Origin: Halobacillus andaensis
Lineage (GTDB): Bacteria > Bacillota > Bacilli > Bacillales > Halobacillaceae
Direction: 5' to 3'
Length of the DNA stretch: 64,000 bases
NCBI RefSeq assembly: GCF_014636475.1
Contig: NZ_BMEL01000001.1
Coordinates: 682,001 to 746,000, forward strand
This document shows positions 1 through 7,506 of this stretch, in pieces. Numbering within the stretch: the stretch's first letter is position 1; every line of letters begins with the position of its first letter. Made by a program: the position numbers and the translations under genes. The notes beneath the pieces are model-generated. The model did not search any database. It was given only the letters and a program-made list of their open reading frames with translations, and had not been told where the DNA came from.

Positions 1-44
1 TTAAACCAAAATGCGTCGCCGTTCAACCTCGTTAATGAAATCAT
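1..44 (-). CDS. swrD: FlbD/SwrD family flagellar protein, N-terminal 14 codons only (cut by window edge)
   Basis: The reading frame starting at the ATG at 42-44 gives MISLTRLNGDAFWF and then runs off the window. This is the typical start of the small FlbD (SwrD, formerly YlzI) protein that follows the hook gene in Bacillus fla/che operons and is reported to raise flagellar torque or swarming power. No Shine-Dalgarno lies directly before this ATG. A strong one (GGAGGAGGG) instead serves an upstream 7-codon ORF whose TGA overlaps this ATG, so translation is probably coupled. Family assignment rests on the N-terminus and gene order. Confidence 0.75.
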   Translation of the reverse strand, partial: MISLTRLNGDAFWF

Positions 45-65
45 TTGAGTGTGGAGAGGCTCATG
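42..65 (-). CDS. 7-codon leader ORF (MSLSTLK) overlapping the flbD start
   Basis: Between flgE and flbD there is an ATG followed by six sense codons and a TGA that overlaps the flbD ATG as ATGA. It has a good ribosome binding site (GGAGGGAGGAGGG, about 8 bases upstream), whereas flbD itself has none. Either this is a real coupling peptide that delivers ribosomes to flbD, or the ribosome binding site acts on flbD at long range. The peptide has no recognisable function. Confidence 0.45.
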
Positions 66-89
66 AAATGAGCCCTCCTCCCTCCTTTA

Positions 90-1034
90 TTATCGTTTTA
101 AGTTCGTAAGTTCCTGTAAAATTTCATCTGAGGTTGTAATAATTCTTGTGTTTGCCTGGAAGCCGCGCTGAGCCGTAATCATTTCAGTAAATGCTTCAGC
201 TAAATCCACATTGGACATCTCCAATGAACCTGACACCATTTCTCCTGTTCCATTTTGTCCGGCTGGCTGTAAGTCATCTAAATTCGTGAGCACACCTTCT
301 TCACCGCCTGGTCCTACAAACAAACCTGCATTATCCGTATTTTGATACGTGCTTCCTCCTACTTTTTCTAAACCTTCAGGGTTAGAGAAATTCGCTAACC
401 GAATTTGTCCGGCTGTTTGAGGGTTTCCTCCTTCGTCAACAAAACCAACGGTCCCATCTGACTGGATGTTAAAGCTTTGTGCGTTTTCCGGGATTGTTAT
501 GACTCCTGCCTCTCCTGAAGCTGTGGCAGGATCTGCATCGGTATCATAAGATTCTCCAACAAGATACTTGCCGTCGCCATTTACGATGGCTCCTTCTTCA
601 TCTAAATAAAAGTTACCCGCCCGAGTAAAGCTTGTATTTAAGTTAGCTAACCCTTCATCACCAAATGTCTCAGCTGCATTTATCGTCTCCCCTTCAAGAC
701 CTTCAGCAAGAACAAACATGCCATCACCTTCAATCGCTAAATCCAATGGACGGTCCGTCGTCTGCCTGTTCCCTTGCGTATGGATGCTGTCGATCGATCC
801 CATTTGAGAACCTAGTCCAACTTGCGAAGGGTTGATACCTCCACGTACGTTTCCTCCCGCGCCTTCAACCGCTCCTTGAGCACCCGCTACGGATTGACTC
901 ATCATATCTTGAAACGAAACCCTTCCTTTTTTAAATCCGCTTGTGTTTACATTGGCAATGTTATTACCGATGGTATCGAGTGAAGTTTGAAAACCCTTCA
1001 TTCCAGAAATTCCTGAATACATTGAACGTAGCAT
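90..1034 (-). CDS. flgE: Flagellar hook protein FlgE (FlgE/FlgF/FlgG family)
   Basis: 314 residues; the B. subtilis FlgE (once called FlgG) has about 264. The N-terminus carries the rod/hook motif: LRSMYSGISGMKGFQ, then NNIANVNTSGFKK near residues 24-37. The C-terminus has the matching helix, SNVDLAEAFTEMITAQRGFQ, near 273-292. These termini pack together in the axial rod or hook, and the variable middle is surface exposed. The extra length is in a Gly/Glu/Asp-rich middle segment. The start is supported by AAGGAGAG a few bases before the ATG. It is exported through the type III gate and is the main structural subunit of the hook. It sits between the flgD group and flbD, as in other bacilli. 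Confidence 0.9.
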   Translation of the reverse strand: MLRSMYSGISGMKGFQTSLDTIGNNIANVNTSGFKKGRVSFQDMMSQSVAGAQGAVEGAGGNVRGGINPSQVGLGSQMGSIDSIHTQGNRQTTDRPLDLAIEGDGMFVLAEGLEGETINAAETFGDEGLANLNTSFTRAGNFYLDEEGAIVNGDGKYLVGESYDTDADPATASGEAGVITIPENAQSFNIQSDGTVGFVDEGGNPQTAGQIRLANFSNPEGLEKVGGSTYQNTDNAGLFVGPGGEEGVLTNLDDLQPAGQNGTGEMVSGSLEMSNVDLAEAFTEMITAQRGFQANTRIITTSDEILQELTNLKR

Positions 1035-1116
1035 GACACAATCTCTCCTTCATTTTTATTCACACTTACCTCTGTCGGTCGGTAAGTTGTTAAGGCTTCC
1101 CTTCGATGGGTCCGGC

Positions 1117-1482
1117 CTATTGATCTAAAATAATCGTTCCATTGATATTCGTGAAAATGTGATCGTTGGATTCTTCTTTATTGAGCGCTGTGATAACGGT
1201 GTTATTTTTATTACTTACAACGAGCGCTGAATCTTTTAATACAACTAAAGAATCCGTTACGCCTTTGGATTTCGCTTCATTTACTTTGTTGGTAATTTGC
1301 CTCCATTGACTGTCATTAATTGTTATGTCGCGTTCACTCATTCGTTTTTTTGCATGCTTGCTTATTTGCAGACTGCTTGCTTCATTTAGTGCTTCTTTAA
1401 ATGAGACGTTCGATTGTTGTGAAGCCTTTTTCGTATGGGTAACAGGTAACGGTTGATGAAGCTGGTGTATCCTTGGATCCAT
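1117..1482 (-). CDS. Small flagellar operon protein, TIGR02530-type
   Basis: About 121 residues. The conserved core near residues 40-75, ISKHAKKRMSERDI, followed by a predicted helix, matches the family annotated 'flagellar operon protein' (TIGR02530) that lies between flgD and flgE in many clostridia and bacilli. No biochemical role is known. The second ATG (1480-1482) was chosen because AGGA lies six bases upstream of it, while the ATG at 1488 has no room for a Shine-Dalgarno. B. subtilis lacks an obvious copy at this spot. Position in the operon suggests a role in hook assembly; that is inference. Confidence 0.75.
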   Translation of the reverse strand: MDPRIHQLHQPLPVTHTKKASQQSNVSFKEALNEASSLQISKHAKKRMSERDITINDSQWRQITNKVNEAKSKGVTDSLVVLKDSALVVSNKNNTVITALNKEESNDHIFTNINGTIILDQ

Positions 1483-1497
1483 AACCATTCCTACTTT

Positions 1498-1938
1498 CTA
1501 TTCTTTTGCTTCGGTCACTTTCGTAATTTCATCGACGGGTACTTTCCCACCGTCTTTTAATAGCAAAAAGGTATCTCCATCCTCCTGGCTGACAGAGTTC
1601 ACTTTCCCTTCTTTAAAAGCCTCTACAGCTTCTGTCTCCTTGTCGTACACTGGATAAGTTACTTCTTTACCGATCAACCCACTATATTGAATGACAGGGA
1701 TCGAACGTTGGCTTTTCGTAAAATTATCCATCGTCGAAGACATATTCGTCATTTGTTCTAAACTGGAGAACTGGGCCATTTGAGAAACGAATTCTTTATC
1801 TTCCATAGGATCTAAGGGGTCCTGATTTTGCAGCTGCGCCATCAAAATTTTCAGAAAATCATCTTTCCCTAAATCATCGCTTCCCGTTTTCTTAGGAGGC
1901 TGATTATTCAAATAGTAAGAAGGGTCTATACTTGTCAT
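1498..1938 (-). CDS. flgD: Flagellar hook assembly (capping) protein FlgD
   Basis: About 146 residues from the ATG at 1936-1938, which is preceded by AGGTGA at good spacing; GTG and ATG codons at 1947 and 1944 are alternatives. The N-terminal FlgD motif is clear: LGKDDFLKILMAQLQNQDPLDP, then DKEFVSQMAQFSSLEQM (given here in two parts). The C-terminal part (LIGKEVTYP, and a short beta-rich stretch) is the small FlgD domain. This is short compared with the enteric protein, as in other Firmicutes. FlgD caps the growing hook and lets FlgE subunits fold at the tip. It directly follows fliK, whose stop it abuts. Confidence 0.93.
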   Translation of the reverse strand: MTSIDPSYYLNNQPPKKTGSDDLGKDDFLKILMAQLQNQDPLDPMEDKEFVSQMAQFSSLEQMTNMSSTMDNFTKSQRSIPVIQYSGLIGKEVTYPVYDKETEAVEAFKEGKVNSVSQEDGDTFLLLKDGGKVPVDEITKVTEAKE

Positions 1939-1947
1939 GTTCATCAC

Positions 1948-3360
1948 CTACACTTTCTCGTTCACTAAAAGCTCCTTAAATGACAATTCTTCTTGTTCAT
2001 CATCGTTCCCTTCTGATTCATCGTCATTTTGTTTTTGAGAAGATGGCTGATCTTTGAAACCGTCAGCATTTTTATCTTCCTGAGACAGCAGCTGATCACC
2101 TGTATTCAAATCACTCTTCTCGATAACCACTTGTTGAGGAGAAAACATATGACGAAGTTGATTCATATTACTCTCTAACATGTCTTTAGCAGCAGAGGTA
2201 GAAACCGTAATTTTCACGGCCATCTCTCCATTCATTTGCACGACCTTCACATTCATCTCACCTAATTGCTGAGGCTTTAGACGAATGTTCATTTCCGATT
2301 GGCCGCTTCCGTTTTGAAATAAACGGCTGGACTTAATCAATTGTTCAAACTGTTCCATAAACTGCTGTTGCATTGCAGGCTGAGAGTTATTTTGATTAAC
2401 ATGGATCACATATTGTTCTAATTTACTCATGGATGTATGTATACTAGCTCCCTGAGAATGATTCGCTGGTTCACTAGCGAAAGTTCTCGATAGAAATTGT
2501 GCTGCCCACTTCGCAACATCTTTACTTCTTACTGAAGAGTGTTGATGGTAAGGCATAGAATTACGGTCGGAAAAGTTTTTTACTAAGTGAGCAAAAAGCT
2601 GTTGTTGTTCACTAGTCCCTTGTTTGCTAAGTTTCGCCCAAGTTTCTTGTAAAGAGCTTTGATCCTTTGCTTGACTACCCAGCTTAGTCACTTGCTCTAA
2701 CAGCTGTGTTAATTGCATCATTGATTTTTGATCCAAACCTTCAGGCTTGATAGCGTTTTTGTCAGCCGATGAATTTAGAAGCTGAGTGGATATGTGATCA
2801 AATTTCCTCCATAACATCTCTGCCTGTTCTTCGAGAGTCGTTTGTGATTTCACTGTTTTATCAGCTTGCTGACTCACATTTACTGGAGAGACCATCATGT
2901 TAAGGATGAAATTGTCTGCCTCTTTCGTATTTTTTATTTTGTCATCCAGCTGTTCAGTTACTTGCTGAATAGCACTTATAAAATCTGATTGAGTGTCTTT
3001 ATTTAACTTGAGAAACTCTTTCTCTTCCATTTGAAGTAATGCTTGAACCTGTTCAGGCATGCCTTCTTCCAGCCAGGTCTCTAGATCTGCTTCACTCATA
3101 CGTTCAATGATATTAGCCATTTTGTCAGAAGGTACTTCCATCTCTTTTCCTTCGAACGTCACGCCTGCCTGCTCAAGGTCCGCTTTAATATGAGATAATA
3201 ACCCCCTTAAATCCAATGGTTGACTGGTTTCTTCTTTTAACAAGCTTTCCAGCGTCTCCATAAATGCACGGTGGTCGTCTTTTTGCTTAGTTTCTCCGTT
3301 GCCTGAGAAAGCTGGCATTTCTTTAGGCATGGATGAAAATAACTGTGCCATCATTTCCAC
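1948..3360 (-). CDS. fliK: Flagellar hook-length control protein FliK
   Basis: 470 residues from a GTG start with a near-ideal AAAGGAGGTG upstream. The N-terminal two thirds are Gln/Ser/Lys-rich, low in conservation and probably extended, as expected for the molecular ruler. The C-terminal Flg_hook domain is near residues 350-425, with MNIRLKPQQLGEMNVKV and a predicted helix ending LRHMF. This domain contacts FlhB and switches the export gate from hook to filament substrates. The last 30 residues are a very acidic tail. It follows the MotE-like gene and precedes flgD, the standard order. Confidence 0.92.
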   Translation of the reverse strand: MEMMAQLFSSMPKEMPAFSGNGETKQKDDHRAFMETLESLLKEETSQPLDLRGLLSHIKADLEQAGVTFEGKEMEVPSDKMANIIERMSEADLETWLEEGMPEQVQALLQMEEKEFLKLNKDTQSDFISAIQQVTEQLDDKIKNTKEADNFILNMMVSPVNVSQQADKTVKSQTTLEEQAEMLWRKFDHISTQLLNSSADKNAIKPEGLDQKSMMQLTQLLEQVTKLGSQAKDQSSLQETWAKLSKQGTSEQQQLFAHLVKNFSDRNSMPYHQHSSVRSKDVAKWAAQFLSRTFASEPANHSQGASIHTSMSKLEQYVIHVNQNNSQPAMQQQFMEQFEQLIKSSRLFQNGSGQSEMNIRLKPQQLGEMNVKVVQMNGEMAVKITVSTSAAKDMLESNMNQLRHMFSPQQVVIEKSDLNTGDQLLSQEDKNADGFKDQPSSQKQNDDESEGNDDEQEELSFKELLVNEKV

Positions 3361-3397
3361 GTTTTTTCACCTCCTTTCAATCTTCACAGTAAGGATC

Positions 3398-3973
3398 TTA
3401 ACGAGGGCCTGTGATTAAGCTTGTCAGCTCAGCAGCTGTTTCAGCTTCCATTACACCTAAAATAGCTCCACGCTGATCGCTGTTTATCTTTTCAAGTAAA
3501 TCTATCGCTAAGGTCTCATCCATGTTTTCTATGATAGGAGCGGCTTCTTCTTCATCCATTTCCTGAAAGGACCTAGCCATTTCCGCAGCTCGGTCCGTTT
3601 CTTCTTCTTCATCTTCGTCTTCCGCAGAAGATTCTAATTGAGCTTCCAGCTTCTCAATGGTTTGATTTAACTCGTCAATCGCAGCTTCCTTATCGCTGTT
3701 TTGAGCCTCTAACTGTTCGATTTCCGAATCGTTTTCAGAGATAACAGCCTCTAATCGATCGGTCTCACGCTGTGCATCTTTTTCTTCGGTCGTTGACACC
3801 CATTGAGAGACTATGGGCGTTTTACTGGCTACTTCTTCTGCTTTTTGAAATACATTTACTCCCATAACCATAAGAACTACGAGGAGGAGGGTTAACGCAA
3901 AAACCGTCGGAACAACGATAACAAGAAAAAACCATTGCACAGGGTTTTGCTTGTTTTCTTTTTTCTTCGCCAT
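3398..3973 (-). CDS. ylxF: MotE-like protein (YlxF family), MgtE-N domain membrane protein
   Basis: 191 residues. One transmembrane helix near residues 14-38 (WFFLVIVVPTVFALTLLLVV), then a long acidic coiled coil near 60-125, then a C-terminal MgtE-N/FliG-like domain near 130-190 (MARSFQEMDEEEAAPIIENM). This is the YlxF family in Bacillus operons, related to MotE, a chaperone for the stator protein MotC in alpha-proteobacteria. A role in the flagellar basal body or in stator handling is inferred from family and position. It starts 4 bases before fliJ ends its spacing, so the two are tightly packed. Confidence 0.85.
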   Translation of the reverse strand: MAKKKENKQNPVQWFFLVIVVPTVFALTLLLVVLMVMGVNVFQKAEEVASKTPIVSQWVSTTEEKDAQRETDRLEAVISENDSEIEQLEAQNSDKEAAIDELNQTIEKLEAQLESSAEDEDEEEETDRAAEMARSFQEMDEEEAAPIIENMDETLAIDLLEKINSDQRGAILGVMEAETAAELTSLITGPR

Positions 3974-3977
3974 ACCA

Positions 3978-4427
3978 TCACCTATTTTTATAATTTAGAA
4001 ACTGTCTTGTAGATAATTCATCCATGGATTTGTTCTCTTCAACTTTCAACCAATCTTTGTGCTTCTGGAGCCGCCGATCTATTAAACTGTCGAATTTCTT
4101 CACTTCAATGTGCGCGGAAGAGAGATGTTCATGAGCATTTTCCATATCATTTCTAGCTTGCTGTACCAATGGTTGGAGCTCATTTATCTGCTTGTCCAAC
4201 TGTTCTATAAATTGCTCGTGCTGAATGAAAGATTGAGCCTTTACCGTTTGCAGTTTGAGCTGCTCAGCGAATTGATCAGCTGCTGTTTCTTTCCTTTTTA
4301 GGAGCTCGTATAAATCAGTGGCTACTGTTTCAAAATGGTCCACTTGCTCTTGGTAGACTTTCTGTTTTTCTTTTTTTTCACGTTCTTGTAAATCTTTGAT
4401 CTTATAAAAGGTTTGAAGGGTTGTCAC
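3978..4427 (-). CDS. fliJ: Flagellar export apparatus protein FliJ
   Basis: 149 residues, almost entirely a predicted two-stranded antiparallel coiled coil, beginning TTLQTFYKIKDLQEREK as in Bacillus FliJ. The GTG start has GGAGG seven bases upstream. FliJ is the central stalk of the FliI ATPase ring, resembling the gamma subunit of F-type ATPase, and escorts chaperone complexes to FlhA. It lies directly after fliI. Confidence 0.9.
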   Translation of the reverse strand: MTTLQTFYKIKDLQEREKKEKQKVYQEQVDHFETVATDLYELLKRKETAADQFAEQLKLQTVKAQSFIQHEQFIEQLDKQINELQPLVQQARNDMENAHEHLSSAHIEVKKFDSLIDRRLQKHKDWLKVEENKSMDELSTRQFLNYKNR

Positions 4428-4438
4428 TAGTAAACCTC

Positions 4439-5749
4439 CTAAGCTAATAGCTGGGATAATGCTTTTACGGAATCTTGGAAACTAGATTTTTCATTGACGT
4501 CTTGTTTTAAAAAATTAATAATTGCGGGCTGATAGTGAATGGCTTCATCAATCTCTCTGCTGCTGCCTCGCTTATAAGCTCCGATTTGAATAAGTTCGCT
4601 GTTGTCTTCATATGTAGCTAGTAACTGTCTCAATCGATCAGCTGAGTCTTTGTGCGTATCATCTACTACTTGATTCATAACCCGGCTGATTGATTTTAAA
4701 ATATTTATAGCAGGAAATTGCCCTTGTTCAGCTAATTTTCGATCTAACACAATGTGACCGTCTAAGATGCCTCTTACGGTGTCGGATATTGGTTCATTTA
4801 AATCATCACCATCTACAAGTACCGTGTAATAGGCAGTAACGGAACCTTGATGACTCTTACCTGTTCGCTCCAGCAGCTTGGGCAGTGTAGCAAACACAGA
4901 GGGGGTATATCCTTTCGTCGTTGGAGGCTCACCAGCAGCTAAGCCAATTTCACGCTGTGCCATCGCAAATCTCGTAATAGAATCCATTAATAAGTTCACG
5001 TTATAGCCGCGTTCTCGAAAATATTCGCTAATAGCTGTCGCTGTATAAGCTCCTTTTACTCTCATGAGAGCAGGCTGGTCTGAGGTAGCAACTACGACGA
5101 TCGAACGTTTTAACCCCTCCTTACCAAGATCGTTTTCAATAAATTCCCTGACTTCACGTCCACGTTCACCAATAAGAGCAATAACATTAATATCCGCAGA
5201 ACTATTCCGAGACATCATTCCTAGCAACGTACTCTTTCCTACACCACTTCCGGCAAATATTCCAATTCGCTGCCCCTCTCCTACAGTTAGCAGCGTATCA
5301 ATTGCTCTTACGCCTACTTGTATAGGTTTTGAGATAGGAGGTCGCGTTAAGGGGTTAGGCGGGGACTGTTCTGTCGGATAAGTTTTCAATCCTTTTGGGA
5401 GGCAATCCTCGCTCAATAATTCACCCATTGGATTAATCACTTGCCCTATTAATCCAATGCCAGCTTTTATTTGAAGCGGCTCTTTCGTCGCTTCTACTAA
5501 ACTACCTGGACCGATATCCTTTAATTCGGAATATGGCATAAGCAAGAGCTTCTCTTCTTGAAAGCCGACAACTTCTGCCGCTATTTTCTTTGAGCTTTGT
5601 GAGGAAGGTGTATGGATGTAACAAACATCCCCAACGCTTGCTTCCGGCCCTTTCGACTCCACCATTAGTCCAATTACTCTTGTAATTTTTCCAAACCGTT
5701 TATATGTATCAGCCTTTCGAATGGACTGTAAGTAAAGCTCTTTATTCAT
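4439..5749 (-). CDS. fliI: Flagellum-specific ATP synthase FliI (export ATPase)
   Basis: 436 residues, the usual length. An N-terminal beta-barrel domain is followed by the RecA-type core with Walker A GSGVGKST at about 167-174, GERGREVREFI, and the Walker B region NLLMDSITRFAMAQREIGL. The conserved PPTTKGYTPSVFA follows. This hexameric ATPase is regulated by FliH and unloads export substrates at the type III gate. Its ATG overlaps the end of fliH by 8 bases, which indicates coupled translation. Confidence 0.97.
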   Translation of the reverse strand: MNKELYLQSIRKADTYKRFGKITRVIGLMVESKGPEASVGDVCYIHTPSSQSSKKIAAEVVGFQEEKLLLMPYSELKDIGPGSLVEATKEPLQIKAGIGLIGQVINPMGELLSEDCLPKGLKTYPTEQSPPNPLTRPPISKPIQVGVRAIDTLLTVGEGQRIGIFAGSGVGKSTLLGMMSRNSSADINVIALIGERGREVREFIENDLGKEGLKRSIVVVATSDQPALMRVKGAYTATAISEYFRERGYNVNLLMDSITRFAMAQREIGLAAGEPPTTKGYTPSVFATLPKLLERTGKSHQGSVTAYYTVLVDGDDLNEPISDTVRGILDGHIVLDRKLAEQGQFPAINILKSISRVMNQVVDDTHKDSADRLRQLLATYEDNSELIQIGAYKRGSSREIDEAIHYQPAIINFLKQDVNEKSSFQDSVKALSQLLA

Positions 5750-6497
5750 CTGCTTTCTCCTCTTGAACGATTTGGTCCAGCTTATGTCTTAACTCTTGGA
5801 GCTGAGAGCCGATACCGGCATCTATTTGACCAAAAGAAGATTCGATGATACAGCCATGCTTCTCTACTGTCTCCTTCATAATGATGTGAAGTGACGATTG
5901 GAACTCCATAATCGCCTCTAATTCTACTTTTTGAGAATGAATCGTCGGATAATCATCCGGGTGAACAAATACTTTAATCTCTGGTTGGTTCTTAACATCC
6001 TCGACGGCTTTTTTAACCACATGGATAAAGCTGGCTTCATTCATTTGTAATTCCTGACCAAGTATCTTCTCCGCACAAGCTGCCGCAATCTCTACAATAG
6101 CTTCTTCACTCGAACTTACTTTTAATACATAATTCTCGTTGGCTAACTTGATCAGGTCATTCGCTTCATCGATTTTTTGACTATATGTATGAGCACCTTG
6201 TTCTTCGCCACTTTTAAATCCAGCTTGAAACCCTTTTTCTTCAGCCTGTTTAATAAGAACTGCTTTCTCCTTATTCCAGGATTCTTTTTCTTGTTCAATA
6301 TCTTCTCTGGCTTGTTTTAAGATAACTTTTGATTTTTCTTCAGCCTCTTTCAATTTAGCTTCAGCTTCAATCAGCAGCTGATTGGCAGTATACTCTTGCT
6401 GTTTTGCAGAGGCGTCGTCTTTTTCCTTTTGCACATGAAGAGGCTTAATTTCAATGACTCGCTTTTCATGAAGATTACTGTTAAACAATAATGTCAT
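5742..6497 (-). CDS. fliH: Flagellar assembly protein FliH
   Basis: About 251 residues from the ATG at 6495-6497. A long charged helix fills residues 25-110 and contains the glycine-spaced stretch AEEKGFQAGFKSGEEQG. The C-terminal globular domain (about 130-245) resembles the FliH/V-ATPase E type. FliH dimers bind and restrain FliI and link it to the C-ring. The start is uncertain: GGAGG is only 2 bases from this ATG; a TTG 12 bases downstream and a TTG at 6515 are alternatives. The gene overlaps both fliG and fliI. Confidence 0.9.
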   Translation of the reverse strand: MTLLFNSNLHEKRVIEIKPLHVQKEKDDASAKQQEYTANQLLIEAEAKLKEAEEKSKVILKQAREDIEQEKESWNKEKAVLIKQAEEKGFQAGFKSGEEQGAHTYSQKIDEANDLIKLANENYVLKVSSSEEAIVEIAAACAEKILGQELQMNEASFIHVVKKAVEDVKNQPEIKVFVHPDDYPTIHSQKVELEAIMEFQSSLHIIMKETVEKHGCIIESSFGQIDAGIGSQLQELRHKLDQIVQEEKADE

Positions 6498-7494
6498 CTC
6501 CTCCACCCCTGGCAATCACAATTTCCCCTACGTCCTCTAACCTTCTAATATTGCCGACAACTCTAGTTTGCGCTTCTTCTACATCACGCAGGCGTACAGG
6601 CCCCATAATTTCCATTTCTTCTTTAAAGGTTTCAGACATTCTCTCGGACATGTTATTAAATACCAAGTCTTTCACTTCATCGCTGGAGACCTTCAGTGAC
6701 AGACGAAGATCATCATTGTCCACTTCTCGTATCACTCTTTGAATGGCTCGGTTATCCAAGGTAACGATGTCTTCAAAGACAAACATTCGTTTCTTAATCT
6801 CCTCTGCCAGCTCAGGATCTTGAATCTCTAACGCATCTAAAATCGTCCGTTCTGTGCTCCTGTCCACTCCATTTAAAACCTCAACAACTGCCTGAATGCC
6901 GCCTGTATCCGTGTAATCTTGTGTCACTGTAGTAGAAAGTTTTTTCTCTAGAATGCTTTCCACCTGACTAATGATCTCTGGAGAAGTCGAGTCCATCGTG
7001 GCAATACGTCTTGCGATATCCGCCTGTAACTCTTGAGGAAGCTCAGATAGAATCTGCCCGGACTGAGCAGCATCTAGATAAGATAGGATAAGCGCGATTG
7101 TTTGAGGATGTTCGTTTTGTATAAAATTTAAGATTTGATTAGGATCAGCTTTACGAGCAAAATCAAACGGCTTCACTTGTAAAGAAGAAGTTAATCGTCC
7201 AATAATATGGGAAGCCTCTTGTTCTCCTAATGCCTTCTCTAATACTGTTTTGGCATATCCTATACCGCCTTGAGAAATGTAATCCTGCGCAAGCGCTATT
7301 TGGTGGAATTGCTCCAGTATTTCTTCCTTTTGCTTTGCTTCTACTTTCTGCACCGACGAAATCTCTAACGTTAATTGTTCCATTTCTTCTTCTGTTAAAT
7401 GTTTATAAACTTGAGCAGCTACATCAGGGCCAAGAGAGATGAGCAGAAGGGCTGCCTTCTGCTTTCCTGATAACCTTGCTTGTTGATAGGCCAT
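6481..7494 (-). CDS. fliG: Flagellar motor switch protein FliG
   Basis: 337 residues, the normal length. The N-terminal domain begins SGKQKAALLLISLGPDVAAQVYKHL. The middle domain includes NEHPQTIALILSYLD with the EHPQ motif near residue 127. The C-terminal torque domain contains the charged helix VIREVDNDDLRLSLKVSSDE, which contacts the stator. AAGGAGGGAC precedes the ATG. FliG sits on the FliF ring and transmits torque and direction. Its stop lies inside the fliH start region. Confidence 0.97.
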   Translation of the reverse strand: MAYQQARLSGKQKAALLLISLGPDVAAQVYKHLTEEEMEQLTLEISSVQKVEAKQKEEILEQFHQIALAQDYISQGGIGYAKTVLEKALGEQEASHIIGRLTSSLQVKPFDFARKADPNQILNFIQNEHPQTIALILSYLDAAQSGQILSELPQELQADIARRIATMDSTSPEIISQVESILEKKLSTTVTQDYTDTGGIQAVVEVLNGVDRSTERTILDALEIQDPELAEEIKKRMFVFEDIVTLDNRAIQRVIREVDNDDLRLSLKVSSDEVKDLVFNNMSERMSETFKEEMEIMGPVRLRDVEEAQTRVVGNIRRLEDVGEIVIARGGGDDIIV

Positions 7495-7506
7495 TTAGGT
7501 CCCTCC

